DNA of 36,220 nucleotides, from assembly GCA_004554395.1 (NCBI GenBank), contig SFMP01000180.1:1-36220 (forward strand). Direction: 5' to 3'. The DNA comes from Myxococcales bacterium (GTDB lineage Bacteria; Myxococcota_A; Bradymonadia; UBA4248). The notes under the pieces are model-generated. The model worked only from the letters and a program-made list of their open reading frames with translations, ran no database searches and was not told the origin of the DNA. A program made the position numbers and the translations under genes. This document shows positions 24,619 to 32,872 of this stretch, piece after piece (within the stretch, counting starts at the first letter, position 1; each line of letters starts with the position of its first letter).

Positions 24619-24656
24619 AAGGAGGTGCACGTGGAAATGATAGATTCATATGGAGG
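24619..24656 (+). promoter_or_regulatory. Two successive Shine-Dalgarno sites before ftsZ
   Basis: AAGGAGG at 24619-24625 serves GTG 24631 (5 bases) or ATG 24637 (11 bases). A second GGAGG at 24652-24656 serves ATG 24664 (7 bases). All three starts are in frame, so two FtsZ N-termini differing by 9 or 11 residues are possible. Confidence 0.6.
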
Positions 24657-24663
24657 TGGAAGA

Positions 24664-26112
24664 ATGGAACTCGTGGAAGATGCACCGAAAAGAGGTTCGA
24701 ATATCAAGGTCATTGGCGTTGGCGGTGGCGGCGGAAACGCCATCGATTCGATGATCGAAGATGGAATTGACGGCGTTCAATTCATCTCGGCAAATACCGA
24801 CGCACAAGCACTCGCTAGCAACCACGCCGAAGTTAAAATCCAACTCGGTGTCGAGCGTACAAGGGGATTGGGCGCAGGTGCAAATCCGACCGTCGGTCAA
24901 GAAGCGGCTCAAGAGTCGGCGACGCAGATCCAAGAATACCTCAAACAATCCGACATGGTCTTCGTGACGGCCGGCATGGGCGGGGGCACGGGGACTGGGG
25001 CGGCTCCGGTCATCGCCAGTTTGGCGCGTCAACAAGGCGCTTTGACCGTCGGCGTCGTCACTAAACCGTTCAAATTCGAAGGCGGGCGCCGCCGAAAACA
25101 AGCCGAAGAGGGCATCGAACGGCTCAAAAAGTGCGTCGATACGCTCATCACGATTCCCAACGAACGATTGCGAACCGTTGCCGGCGAGCAAATGTCGCTC
25201 GTCGATTCGTTCAAGATGGCCAATAGTGTTTTGGTCAATGCCGTCCGCGCGATCAGTTCGCTCATTACGCGAAAAGGTCTCGTCAATCTCGACTTCGCCG
25301 ACGTCGCCACCGTCATGACGCAAAAGGGCTTCGCCCTCATGGGAACGGGGGCTGGCGAAGGCGAAAAACGCGCGATCAAAGCCGCCGAAGAAGCCATCAA
25401 TTCTCCGCTGCTCGACAACGTCACGATCGATGGCGCGGCGAGTATTCTCGTCAATATTACGGGGCCGAGCAATATCACGCTCGACGAGGTCGCCGAGGCG
25501 ATGGATCTCATCGAAGAAGCTGCCGACGAAAATGCCAATATCATCTTCGGCGTCGCCATCGACGACGATGCCGATATCGTCAAAATTACGATCGTCGCCA
25601 CGGAGTTTAAGAATCGCGACGATGCCAAAGACGAAGCTATGGCGGCGAATGCGTCGACATCGGGGCTATTTGCGACTGCGCCGCAAACGGGCAACTTCTT
25701 CAATGCGCCGAGCGCCATGCCTCCAGTGGGGGCTCCGAATTATGGTAGCGCACCGATCTACCAAGATACGCTGAGCAGTGGCAATTATCCGCCCGCCGAT
25801 TTAGCGCGACGCATGCAAGAATACGATGCGCAATCCGATAACCTCTACAATAATAAAGGACGCCAATCGGTGTCGTATGCACCCGCGCCCATGCCCGATA
25901 TCTTCGCTCCGATGAGCGGCGCTCCGAGCTCGGTTGCCAATCCGTCGGTCGCTTCGCCTAGCGTCGCAAAGGTCGTCGAATCGGCCTCTGTCGATCGCGC
26001 TCCGATGCCCGACAATAGCCTCGACAATCTCCTCCCCGACGAAGACGAAATCGACAATAAACCCGCATATTTGCGGCGCAACTCTTCGAAGCGCAATTTC
26101 CTCGACATTTAG
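24664..26112 (+). CDS. ftsZ: Cell division protein FtsZ
   Basis: FtsZ is the tubulin-like GTPase that forms the division ring. From ATG 24664 (482 residues) it begins MELVEDAPKRGSNIKVIGVGGGGGNA, the usual N-terminal strand and glycine loop. Then come the tubulin signature GGGTGTG, and the T7 synergy loop NLDFADV with its catalytic Asp. A Pro/Ser/Ala-rich linker of about 130 residues follows, and the conserved C-terminal tail NKPAYLRR for FtsA/ZipA-type partners. An earlier in-frame start is possible. The GTPase core is intact. No ftsA, ftsQ or mur gene flanks it; upstream is a repeat array and downstream a tRNA methyltransferase gene, so this copy is outside a classical dcw cluster. Confidence 0.98.
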   Translation: MELVEDAPKRGSNIKVIGVGGGGGNAIDSMIEDGIDGVQFISANTDAQALASNHAEVKIQLGVERTRGLGAGANPTVGQEAAQESATQIQEYLKQSDMVFVTAGMGGGTGTGAAPVIASLARQQGALTVGVVTKPFKFEGGRRRKQAEEGIERLKKCVDTLITIPNERLRTVAGEQMSLVDSFKMANSVLVNAVRAISSLITRKGLVNLDFADVATVMTQKGFALMGTGAGEGEKRAIKAAEEAINSPLLDNVTIDGAASILVNITGPSNITLDEVAEAMDLIEEAADENANIIFGVAIDDDADIVKITIVATEFKNRDDAKDEAMAANASTSGLFATAPQTGNFFNAPSAMPPVGAPNYGSAPIYQDTLSSGNYPPADLARRMQEYDAQSDNLYNNKGRQSVSYAPAPMPDIFAPMSGAPSSVANPSVASPSVAKVVESASVDRAPMPDNSLDNLLPDEDEIDNKPAYLRRNSSKRNFLDI

Positions 26113-26116
26113 TTTC

Positions 26117-26144
26117 GTCGGCGTGGCGCTTGCTCCACGCTGAC
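26117..26144 (+). terminator. Hairpin after ftsZ, possible terminator
   Basis: GTCGGCGTGG (26117-26126) pairs with CCACGCTGAC (26135-26144) around an 8-base loop with one G-T pair, 4 bases after the ftsZ stop. No U tract follows, so it may be a weak terminator or an mRNA-stabilising hairpin. Confidence 0.45.
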
Positions 26145-26237
26145 ATTGCGCTTGATTTGGGTGTGCACGCCATATTCGGTCGTGTGCACCTCGTTTCGAA
26201 TTTTATGGGTTAGAATCCCAGGTTAAAGGTATTGAGT

Positions 26238-27143
26238 GTGGATATATTAGACGGCTTTCGAATCGTCCTCGTCGAACCGCAGAATCCGATTAATTTGGGC
26301 ACGGTCATCCGTGCCATGAAAAACATGGGTTTGAGGCGGTTACGCCTCGTCAATCCGGCGGCGATGGATCTCGATAAGACGCAAGTTTCGGCGCATCGCA
26401 CCGAAGATGTATTGTCGCAGATGGAGATATATTCTAGTCTCGACGATGCGCTTTCGGATGTCCATGTTTCGTATGGTTTTAGCGCGCGGCATCGAACGCG
26501 CACATGGGCATCGCTCGAAATGGAACACGCCATTGGGTTGTGTACGGCAGAAGTCGCCCAAGGGGCGCGGGTGGCGCTCGTCTTTGGACGCGAGCAATCG
26601 GGGCTCACAAACGACGAATTGATGCGTTGCCAATATCGCGTGCACATTTCGACGAGTGAATACACGAGCCTAAACCTCGCTCAAGCCGTTCTCTTGGCGT
26701 GTTATTCGGTTCATCGCCATGTAGCGGGCATTGGCGATGCAATAGTTGCGCCCGATCGCGTCTCGTGCGATAACCATGCACCAAAGACGCGCCGTGCGAC
26801 GCAAGACGAGCAGACGCGCCTACTCAAATGCATTCACGAGACGCTCATCGAAGTCGGGTTTTATAAAGCGGCGACGAAGAGCACGGCCATGCATCGATTG
26901 CAGAATATCTTTCAACGAGCCGATCTCCACGACGACGAAATACGCCTGCTCATGGGGATGTTTGGCGAAATCGGGAATTATGCACGTCTCATCGATCGCG
27001 GCATTCGCCCAGAGAAAATACGCCCCGTCGATAAGTATTTAGATTTCGATCGCGGTGCGATAGAAGAAAAAAAGCTCCAATGTACGGAGACGGGCGAAAT
27101 GTCGATACGACCGACGAGCGATCGCGACAATAAAAGCGCGTGA
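26238..27143 (+). CDS. trmJ: TrmJ-like tRNA (cytidine/uridine-2'-O) methyltransferase, SPOUT family
   Basis: GTG 26238 is chosen because AAAGG lies 8 bases upstream; TTG 26232 is too close to it. The first 160 residues are a SpoU/TrmH knot methyltransferase: VLVEPQNPINLGTVIRAMKNMG (motif 1, catalytic-loop Asn), VFGREQSGLTNDEL (motif 2) and YTSLNLAQAVLLACY (motif 3, AdoMet knot). TrmJ 2'-O-methylates position 32 of several tRNAs; a close paralogue with another target cannot be excluded. The C-terminal 140 residues contain a helical segment (TKSTAMHRLQNIFQRADLHDDEIRLLMGMFGEI) as in TrmJ homologues, then a basic tail. It follows ftsZ by 125 bases. Confidence 0.88.
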   Translation: MDILDGFRIVLVEPQNPINLGTVIRAMKNMGLRRLRLVNPAAMDLDKTQVSAHRTEDVLSQMEIYSSLDDALSDVHVSYGFSARHRTRTWASLEMEHAIGLCTAEVAQGARVALVFGREQSGLTNDELMRCQYRVHISTSEYTSLNLAQAVLLACYSVHRHVAGIGDAIVAPDRVSCDNHAPKTRRATQDEQTRLLKCIHETLIEVGFYKAATKSTAMHRLQNIFQRADLHDDEIRLLMGMFGEIGNYARLIDRGIRPEKIRPVDKYLDFDRGAIEEKKLQCTETGEMSIRPTSDRDNKSA

Positions 27144-27209
27144 TACGTTGTAATTTACCGCATCTGGTGTTAATTTAAGTAGAAGTGTTATTCGCCGTAA
27201 GAGGTAGTA

Positions 27210-28697
27210 ATGAGGAAATGTCCAAATTGTAAGAATCCGCTTCCCGTAGGGGCACGACGTTGTGTGCATTGTCGCGCACTTGTCGGCGATACGATGAATG
27301 AACACGACAATTCATCGACGCACATGGGATTTGGCGGCAGTTATACATCTGAAGAAGAGCGAGCGTCTTCTACTTCGCTTGGTTTGCCAGGGTCTCTGAC
27401 GCTATCGCGCAATGTCGATGGCGGTTCGCGCCGTCAAATGAACCATGGTTTCGACGAATCTCCACACCATACGATGCTCGGTCTAGGCCCTGTGATGAGC
27501 AATTCGCGCAATTCATACGATTCGAATAACGACACGATGGGGGCGTTTTCTGGGCAACGCACGATATCGGGCATGCCCGGCATATCGGGATTTTCGGTCA
27601 ATTCGATGAATCGCTCGTCGGCTCGCACGCCCGAGCGCCCGCTCAAAGCCGTTTCGATGCGTCCAACGCGCGAAGTTCAAACGGTGAGCGATGCCGATCT
27701 CATGTCGATGCGCCAAAATACGCCGGCGGTTTCGGTCGCCGTGCCGCCCAGTGATGCATTGCGTAGCTCGCCCAAACTCGACGCTTTCACGCCGAGTTCT
27801 ACCGCCAAAACGCCGACTTCGTCCGATGCCGTCTTTGATTCGATGCTCCAATTCAGTGCCGCGAGTGATGCCAACGACGACGATCCGTTTGCCGGTTTGC
27901 CGGGCGTTGCGCCCAAGCCCTCGTCGCTCGTCGATGAAGAATTCGTCGATTTGACGTCGAAATTGTTTGGCGACGACTTCGCCGCTGGCACGTCGAACGT
28001 CGACGATGACGAAGATGGCTGGGATTTCGATTTTGCGCCTTCTTCTCCCGAGCCCAACGTCGATGTCCCAAAACTCAACATTCCCGAGCCCGAGCCTGCA
28101 AAAGTCGAAGCGCCAAAAGTTGCCGATCCCGAAACCGACGAAGCCGAACGCCCGCCCGTCATATCGGTCGCTGATCCCGTTGCGGCCATTAAAAAAACCG
28201 CCGAAACGTCCGAAGAACCCGAAAAAGTCGATAAGACCGAAAAAACAAGTCACGAAGTCGTCGTCGCCGAACTCGGCGCCTCTAAGCGAACCGATAAAGT
28301 GGCTACGCCCGCTGCAACACCCGAAGAAATCGAGGAGGCGTCGAGCGCAATGGGCGATTTCGTCCTCAAATGTGCGGCTTGGTCGACGCTATGCGTCTAT
28401 TTGCTATGGGGCATCGTTTCGTTCAAAGACAAAGACAAGCTTTTTGCAGGCGATTCTGCGTTTGCGGGCATTCTGCTCGCGACTATCGTCGCCTTCTGTT
28501 TTATCTCCAATATTGGCTATTTGGCATGGTTTGATAAGTCGAAAGGCAAAGTGCGTTCGGCTGTTTTGTTGGTGGCCACGGTATTGCTCGGCATAGGGGC
28601 TGTCTATGCCAATGGTTTAGTCGCCTTCAATATGCCGCTCATCGTGATTCCGATCGTGCTCCAATTGATCGGCGTCGTCATGAATGCTCGCCGCTAG
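27210..28697 (+). CDS. Zinc-ribbon protein with long disordered linker and C-terminal membrane helices
   Basis: The 495-residue protein begins with a zinc ribbon, C4-x2-C7 ... C18-x2-C21. A 350-residue Ser/Asn/Met then Asp/Glu/Pro-rich linker of low complexity follows. The last 110 residues contain four hydrophobic segments at about 384-405, 413-438, 444-464 and 468-490. This layout (cytoplasmic zinc ribbon, flexible arm, small membrane module) is frequent in delta-proteobacterial genomes, but I know no function. AGAGGT sits 5 bases before the ATG. A strong terminator follows the gene at 28731, so it probably ends a transcript that includes trmJ 66 bases upstream. Confidence 0.82.
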   Translation: MRKCPNCKNPLPVGARRCVHCRALVGDTMNEHDNSSTHMGFGGSYTSEEERASSTSLGLPGSLTLSRNVDGGSRRQMNHGFDESPHHTMLGLGPVMSNSRNSYDSNNDTMGAFSGQRTISGMPGISGFSVNSMNRSSARTPERPLKAVSMRPTREVQTVSDADLMSMRQNTPAVSVAVPPSDALRSSPKLDAFTPSSTAKTPTSSDAVFDSMLQFSAASDANDDDPFAGLPGVAPKPSSLVDEEFVDLTSKLFGDDFAAGTSNVDDDEDGWDFDFAPSSPEPNVDVPKLNIPEPEPAKVEAPKVADPETDEAERPPVISVADPVAAIKKTAETSEEPEKVDKTEKTSHEVVVAELGASKRTDKVATPAATPEEIEEASSAMGDFVLKCAAWSTLCVYLLWGIVSFKDKDKLFAGDSAFAGILLATIVAFCFISNIGYLAWFDKSKGKVRSAVLLVATVLLGIGAVYANGLVAFNMPLIVIPIVLQLIGVVMNARR

Positions 28698-28730
28698 CGG
28701 CACGCATCGGCGATTTGCCGCAGAACTCAA

Positions 28731-28757
28731 AAAGGCAGAGCGATCTGCCTTTTTTTA
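28731..28757 (+). terminator. Rho-independent terminator after the zinc-ribbon gene
   Basis: AAAGGCAG and CTGCCTTT form an 8-bp stem with loop AGCGAT, followed by a run of T (to 28756). It lies 34 bases after the stop at 28697. Confidence 0.85.
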
Positions 28758-28844
28758 TTATTGCCCAATGGCGCGAGCGTGGTAAACGGCATTGCGCAAC
28801 GGGGGAGTGGCTTTTGGATACGTATTTGAGGATGCCAATTTGAG

Positions 28845-29381
28845 ATGAAGCGCTTTGGATATCGCATAATAGGTGCAGTTTTATGGCTCGTCGTCTCGAC
28901 TCCGGCGCAAAGTGCGCCGCCTGCGCCCGTGGTGCTAGGCGCGACACAACGCACGATAACGGCTCAACTCAAGCCTGCACGCCCCAAAAAAGTCGTCGAA
29001 TTGCACTATTACGACGACGAAGGGCGGATTTGCTTCGATTCTTGGCAAATCGAAGCCACTCGCATCGATATCTATGCCGGCGATAGCGTGACGTTTCGCG
29101 TTCGTAGTGCACGGCGTTGCGCCGATAAAGCACTCAAAGCCCCACAAATACAGCGAGCGACTTGGAGCGTGCGCGGCGGCAAAAATAAGTCGTCCGATAA
29201 GAGCGAAACGCTTGAGCCGCAATCGTCGTCGTTTGCCTTTAGTCACGTATTTCAGACGCCTGGTTCGTATACCGTGACCGTTCAAAATCGCGTCGACGAA
29301 CTCGAAGTCCATACGGTCAATGTCAACGTCGTCGTTACGGAGCGCCCTGCCCATGTTGTTGAACCACAAAGCGCAGAATAA
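28845..29381 (+). CDS. Secreted beta-sandwich (PKD-like) protein before mrdA
   Basis: The 178-residue protein has a signal peptide (MKRFGYRIIG to about residue 23, AQSA) without a lipobox cysteine. The middle contains YYDDEGRICFDSWQIEA and YAGDSVTFRVRSARRC, then SFAFSHVFQTPGSYTVTV. The last motif (HxFxxPGxYTVTV) is the hallmark of PKD/immunoglobulin-like strands. Two cysteines could pair. Its last 29 bases overlap mrdA, which suggests co-translation with the elongasome genes, so a periplasmic peptidoglycan-related role is a guess from context only. The ribosome site is weak. A terminator at 28731 separates it from the previous gene, so a promoter should lie in 28757-28844. Confidence 0.75.
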   Translation: MKRFGYRIIGAVLWLVVSTPAQSAPPAPVVLGATQRTITAQLKPARPKKVVELHYYDDEGRICFDSWQIEATRIDIYAGDSVTFRVRSARRCADKALKAPQIQRATWSVRGGKNKSSDKSETLEPQSSSFAFSHVFQTPGSYTVTVQNRVDELEVHTVNVNVVVTERPAHVVEPQSAE

Positions 29382-31275
29382 CGCCTCGACGGGCGGGGCA
29401 GAAGCCAAAAGCGAGCCCAAAGATTATGCAAAATCGTATCGCGTCTTTGCGACGTTTATCGCCTGTGCGTTTTTACTGCTCTTGTCGCGATTTTGGTATC
29501 TCCAAGTCGTCGAAGGCGAACACTACCGGCAACTCGCGTTTAACAACTTCATCAAACGCCGCGTCGTTCAAGCCGAACGCGGGCAAATATTCGACATTAA
29601 GAATCGCGTCGTCGCGACGAATCATCCGTCGTACGATGTCGCACTCACGCCTGCATTCTTCCGCGAGCAGGACGAAAGTGAGGCGTCGTTTTTGGAGCGA
29701 ATCGATGCTTTAGCTGGCGCATTGGCTCTGACCAACGACGAAAAAACGCGGCTCATCGAAAAGTTGCGCACCGTCCCCAAAGCCGACCGATTTTCGCCGA
29801 TTACGATTAAAACGGGTATTACGCGCGATCAACTCGCTCGCGTCGAGACGAATTCCCTCATGTTTCACGGCGTCGAAATCAATGCGACGAGCCGTCGATA
29901 TTATCCGTTTAACGAAATCGCCCCGCATCTCATCGGATACGTCAATCAGATTAACGACGAAGAATTGCAAAAACTCAAGATATATGGATATCGCTTGGGC
30001 GATGTGACGGGGCGCATGGGGATAGAACGGGCGTATGAACCGATGTTGCGAGGCGCCAATGGGTTGAGCGCAAGCGTCGTCAATGCGAAAGGCATTCCGC
30101 AGACCGACCCAGAATCGTTGGCGCTCATGCGCGATTGGCACGATATCGAGCCCATTTCGGGCAAAAACATATATCTCACCGTCGATATGGATTTTCAGCG
30201 CATTTTGAAAGAAGCTCTGCGAAATTATCCGACGGGTGGAATCGTCGCCGTCGAGCCGCAAACGGGGCGGATATTGGGCATGGCATCGGCGCCGACGTTT
30301 AATCCAAACAGCTGGTCGGGGCGGCTCAGCCGCGACGAGCACCGCGATGCCAACACGAATCCCTATAAGCCCATGCTCGATAAGACGTTGTTGTCGTATT
30401 TCCCGGGGTCGGTATACAAAGTCATTACGGCGGTTGCGGCGCTCGAAGAGGGTTTGATGCATCCGCAAGATACGCTCAATTGCCCTGGGTTCTATGAATA
30501 CGGCAAGCAACGCCGCCGGTTCCACTGCTGGAAGCACTCGGGGCATGGTGCCGTTTCGGTCGTTGAAGCCCTCGGATCGAGCTGTGACGTCTATTTTTAT
30601 AAGGTCGGCGAAAAGCTCGGAATCAATACTTTAGCCGATTATGCCCACATGTTTGGGCTCGGTTCGGCGACGGGAATCGGGATAAATAACGAATCGAGCG
30701 GTACGGTGCCAACGCGTGAGTGGCACAATAAGCAATCGAAAGAGGGCTTCCAAGGCGGGTTTACGCTCTCGACGTCGATCGGACAAGGCGACGTCAAGAC
30801 GACACCGCTACAAATCGCCATGATTTATGCTGCTTTGGCAAACGGCGGTACGCTCTATTATCCGCAAATCATCGATCGCATCGAAACTGCCGACGGCACG
30901 CCGATCTTTACATATCCCAAGCGCGTGCGAACGAAATTCCCATTTAAACGCGAAACGATTGCGACAATAAATCACGGGCTCGATATGGTCGTCAACAGCG
31001 AGATCGGCACGGCTTATCATTATCGCTTGTCGAATATCAATGTGGCGGGCAAAACGGGATCGGCACAAGTCATTTCTCGGCGCGTCAAAAGTGCCGCCGT
31101 CGAATTCAAATACCGCGATCACGCTTGGTTTGCGGCATTTGCACCGATCGAAAATCCGCAGATCGCCGTCACGGTATTCCTCGAACACGGCGGTTCGGGG
31201 TCGGCAAATGCCGCTCCCGTTGCCATGGAAGTCATCGAGCGATATTTTCGAGAAATCGTCGAAGCCGAAAATTGA
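29353..31275 (+). CDS. mrdA: Penicillin-binding protein 2 (elongasome transpeptidase)
   Basis: ATG 29353 (GGAG 10 bases upstream) gives 640 residues; the frame also opens at 29320. A short cytoplasmic tail is followed by one membrane helix (VFATFIACAFLLLLSRFWYL). Next comes the pedestal domain with the conserved RRVVQAERGQIFD segment, then the transpeptidase domain. Active-site motifs: SVYK (S353 nucleophile), SCD at 410-412 in the SxN/SxD place, and KTG at 567-569. The CPGFYEYGKQRRRFHC segment before the GHG motif is typical of PBP2 and includes its possible metal-site Cys. PBP2 crosslinks side-wall peptidoglycan in rod-shaped cells with RodA, whose gene follows 12 bases downstream. mreB, mreC and mreD are not in the window. 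Confidence 0.96.
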   Translation: MLLNHKAQNNASTGGAEAKSEPKDYAKSYRVFATFIACAFLLLLSRFWYLQVVEGEHYRQLAFNNFIKRRVVQAERGQIFDIKNRVVATNHPSYDVALTPAFFREQDESEASFLERIDALAGALALTNDEKTRLIEKLRTVPKADRFSPITIKTGITRDQLARVETNSLMFHGVEINATSRRYYPFNEIAPHLIGYVNQINDEELQKLKIYGYRLGDVTGRMGIERAYEPMLRGANGLSASVVNAKGIPQTDPESLALMRDWHDIEPISGKNIYLTVDMDFQRILKEALRNYPTGGIVAVEPQTGRILGMASAPTFNPNSWSGRLSRDEHRDANTNPYKPMLDKTLLSYFPGSVYKVITAVAALEEGLMHPQDTLNCPGFYEYGKQRRRFHCWKHSGHGAVSVVEALGSSCDVYFYKVGEKLGINTLADYAHMFGLGSATGIGINNESSGTVPTREWHNKQSKEGFQGGFTLSTSIGQGDVKTTPLQIAMIYAALANGGTLYYPQIIDRIETADGTPIFTYPKRVRTKFPFKRETIATINHGLDMVVNSEIGTAYHYRLSNINVAGKTGSAQVISRRVKSAAVEFKYRDHAWFAAFAPIENPQIAVTVFLEHGGSGSANAAPVAMEVIERYFREIVEAEN

Positions 31276-31287
31276 TAGGGGATAGCC

Positions 31288-32406
31288 GTGAAGATATTTA
31301 AGACGAAACCGATAAAGACGCTTTTTTCGACGGTCGACTGGGTTTTGCTCGTGCTCGTATTGGGGATCATCGGCATTGGCGTATTCAATTTGGCGAGTAT
31401 TGCGAATATCCTGCCTAAGCCACTGCACAATACGCAGATTTTGTGGTTCGCGCTCGGCTTTTTGTTTTTCGTCATTCCGTGTGCATCGATCGATTATCGC
31501 AATTATTCGCGCTTCGGAACGCTTATCTATGGGGCGGGAATTGGGCTTTTGATCATCGTCTTGTTGTTCGGAACTGACTTTAACGGATCGAAGCGTTGGC
31601 TCAATTTGGGCTTATTTCACATGCAGCCATCGGAGTTGATGAAAGTCGCCACCGTCATCTTCGTCGCCAAGTTTTTTTCCGATCGAGAACACCGACAAGA
31701 TTACACGCTTAAATCGCTTTTGCCTCTGTTTGGGGCGATTTTATTGCCCATGTTGCTCATCTTCTTAGAGCCCGATTTGGGGACGGCGTTGTTGATCGGC
31801 TTGATTTCGGCGGTGATGATCTTGTTCGAAGGCGTGAAACGCAAGACGATCGCGTTGCTCGTGGCAATCATGATCGCTTGTGCGCCGGCGGCTTGGTTTG
31901 TCATGCACGATTATCAGCGCACGCGCGTCTTGACGTTTTTGCAGATCGAAGAAGACCCCTATGGGAGCGACTGGCAAGTCAAAAACTCGGTTATCGCCGT
32001 CGGCGCCGGCGGTTTAACGGGGCGCGGTTATGGGCAAAGTACACAAGTTCAGAAGGGGTTTGTGCCCGAGCCCGAAAACGACTTTGCACTTGCCAATTGG
32101 GCCGAAGAGTATGGATTTATCGGCGTTTTGGCTTTGTTTTTGTTGTATTTTGCGCTTTTAATGTGGGCACTCCACATTGCGCATTCTGCGCGCGATCGAT
32201 TTGGCATGTTGTTAGCAGTGGGGATAGCAACCGTATTCTTTTGGCAAATCGTCGTCAATTCGGCCATGGTCGTGCGTTGGGCACCCGTCGTTGGGATTAC
32301 TTTGCCGCTCATTTCGTATGGTGGTTCGAGCGTTTTGTGCATGATGATTTGCATCGGCATATTGATGAATGTATCGATTCGCCGGCACATGCTCGCGGGG
32401 AGCTAA
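31288..32406 (+). CDS. rodA: RodA, SEDS peptidoglycan glycosyltransferase
   Basis: RodA polymerises lipid II into glycan strands for side-wall growth, acting with PBP2. The 372-residue protein has about ten hydrophobic segments, and SEDS motifs: GSKRWLNLGLFHMQPSELMK, EPDLGTALLIG, and LPLISYGGSSVL near the C-terminus. An EPDNDF-type loop reads EPENDFALANWAEEYGF, with the conserved E/D residues. Start GTG 31288 is preceded by AGGGGA about 7 bases upstream, 12 bases after the mrdA stop, so the two form an operon. The length fits RodA rather than the longer FtsW, and the neighbour PBP2 supports this. Confidence 0.96.
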   Translation: MKIFKTKPIKTLFSTVDWVLLVLVLGIIGIGVFNLASIANILPKPLHNTQILWFALGFLFFVIPCASIDYRNYSRFGTLIYGAGIGLLIIVLLFGTDFNGSKRWLNLGLFHMQPSELMKVATVIFVAKFFSDREHRQDYTLKSLLPLFGAILLPMLLIFLEPDLGTALLIGLISAVMILFEGVKRKTIALLVAIMIACAPAAWFVMHDYQRTRVLTFLQIEEDPYGSDWQVKNSVIAVGAGGLTGRGYGQSTQVQKGFVPEPENDFALANWAEEYGFIGVLALFLLYFALLMWALHIAHSARDRFGMLLAVGIATVFFWQIVVNSAMVVRWAPVVGITLPLISYGGSSVLCMMICIGILMNVSIRRHMLAGS

Positions 32407-32450
32407 AAAGGTTTGGGATCGCGCCTCGATTGGAACGCAAGCTCGCCGCT

Positions 32451-32655
32451 TGGATTGGGATCGGCGTAGCCGAAAGGCGCGGCGTATGCGCGCAACGCAG
32501 TGAGCACATAGCCGCGCAAGCGGCGCGTATTGAGCGGATGCGACATAGCGCCGCCGCGTAGGCGTATTGCCCGTAGGGCAATAGCCGTAGCCCAGAGCCC
32601 GTATTGCCACCCGGCAATAGGGCGACGCCTGAGTCACCATAGGTGACGAAGGCCC
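32451..32655 (+). repeat. Third array of modular hairpin repeats
   Basis: After rodA, the stretch GCGTATGCGCGCAACGCAGTGAGCACATAGCC (32482 onward) closely matches the reverse complement of the repeated segment at 23952-24189. It is followed by a TGAGCG core unit, TATTGCCC-gta-GGGCAATA near 32569-32586, AGAGCCCGTATTGCC-acc-CGGCAATAGGGCGA near 32594-32625, and GTCACC-ata-GGTGAC near 32634-32648. The rest of the gap to 32872 is AT-rich with no gene recognised; open frames through the repeats are artefacts. Confidence 0.85.
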
Positions 32656-32872
32656 CGCGCGCGTATTGAATGGGCGTGAATGGTGGTCGTAGCGTCGAGT
32701 GACAAAAAAAGTTGAATGAAATCAAGGTGTTAGAGGGTAGATTGTAGAATTTGTGAAAAGTGTGTGCAAAACCTACACCAAAAAAGCGAAAAAAAAGCGT
32801 CGGTCGTTTTGCAATTCGCATAGACATTTGATAGACGGAGGCAAATTCACTTGCCAAATGGAGCGAATGAAT
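32656..32872 (+). other. Upstream region of the large lipoprotein gene
   Basis: AT-rich stretch between the third repeat array and the lipoprotein start, presumably containing the promoter. GGAGG lies at 32837-32841, too far from the chosen ATG at 32873; GGAG 32860-32863 is 9 bases from it. No clear promoter hexamers were identified. Confidence 0.4.

Noticed and set aside
24190..24620. Replication origin at the strand switch
   Set aside because: No DnaA-box cluster or dnaA/dnaN gene was seen.
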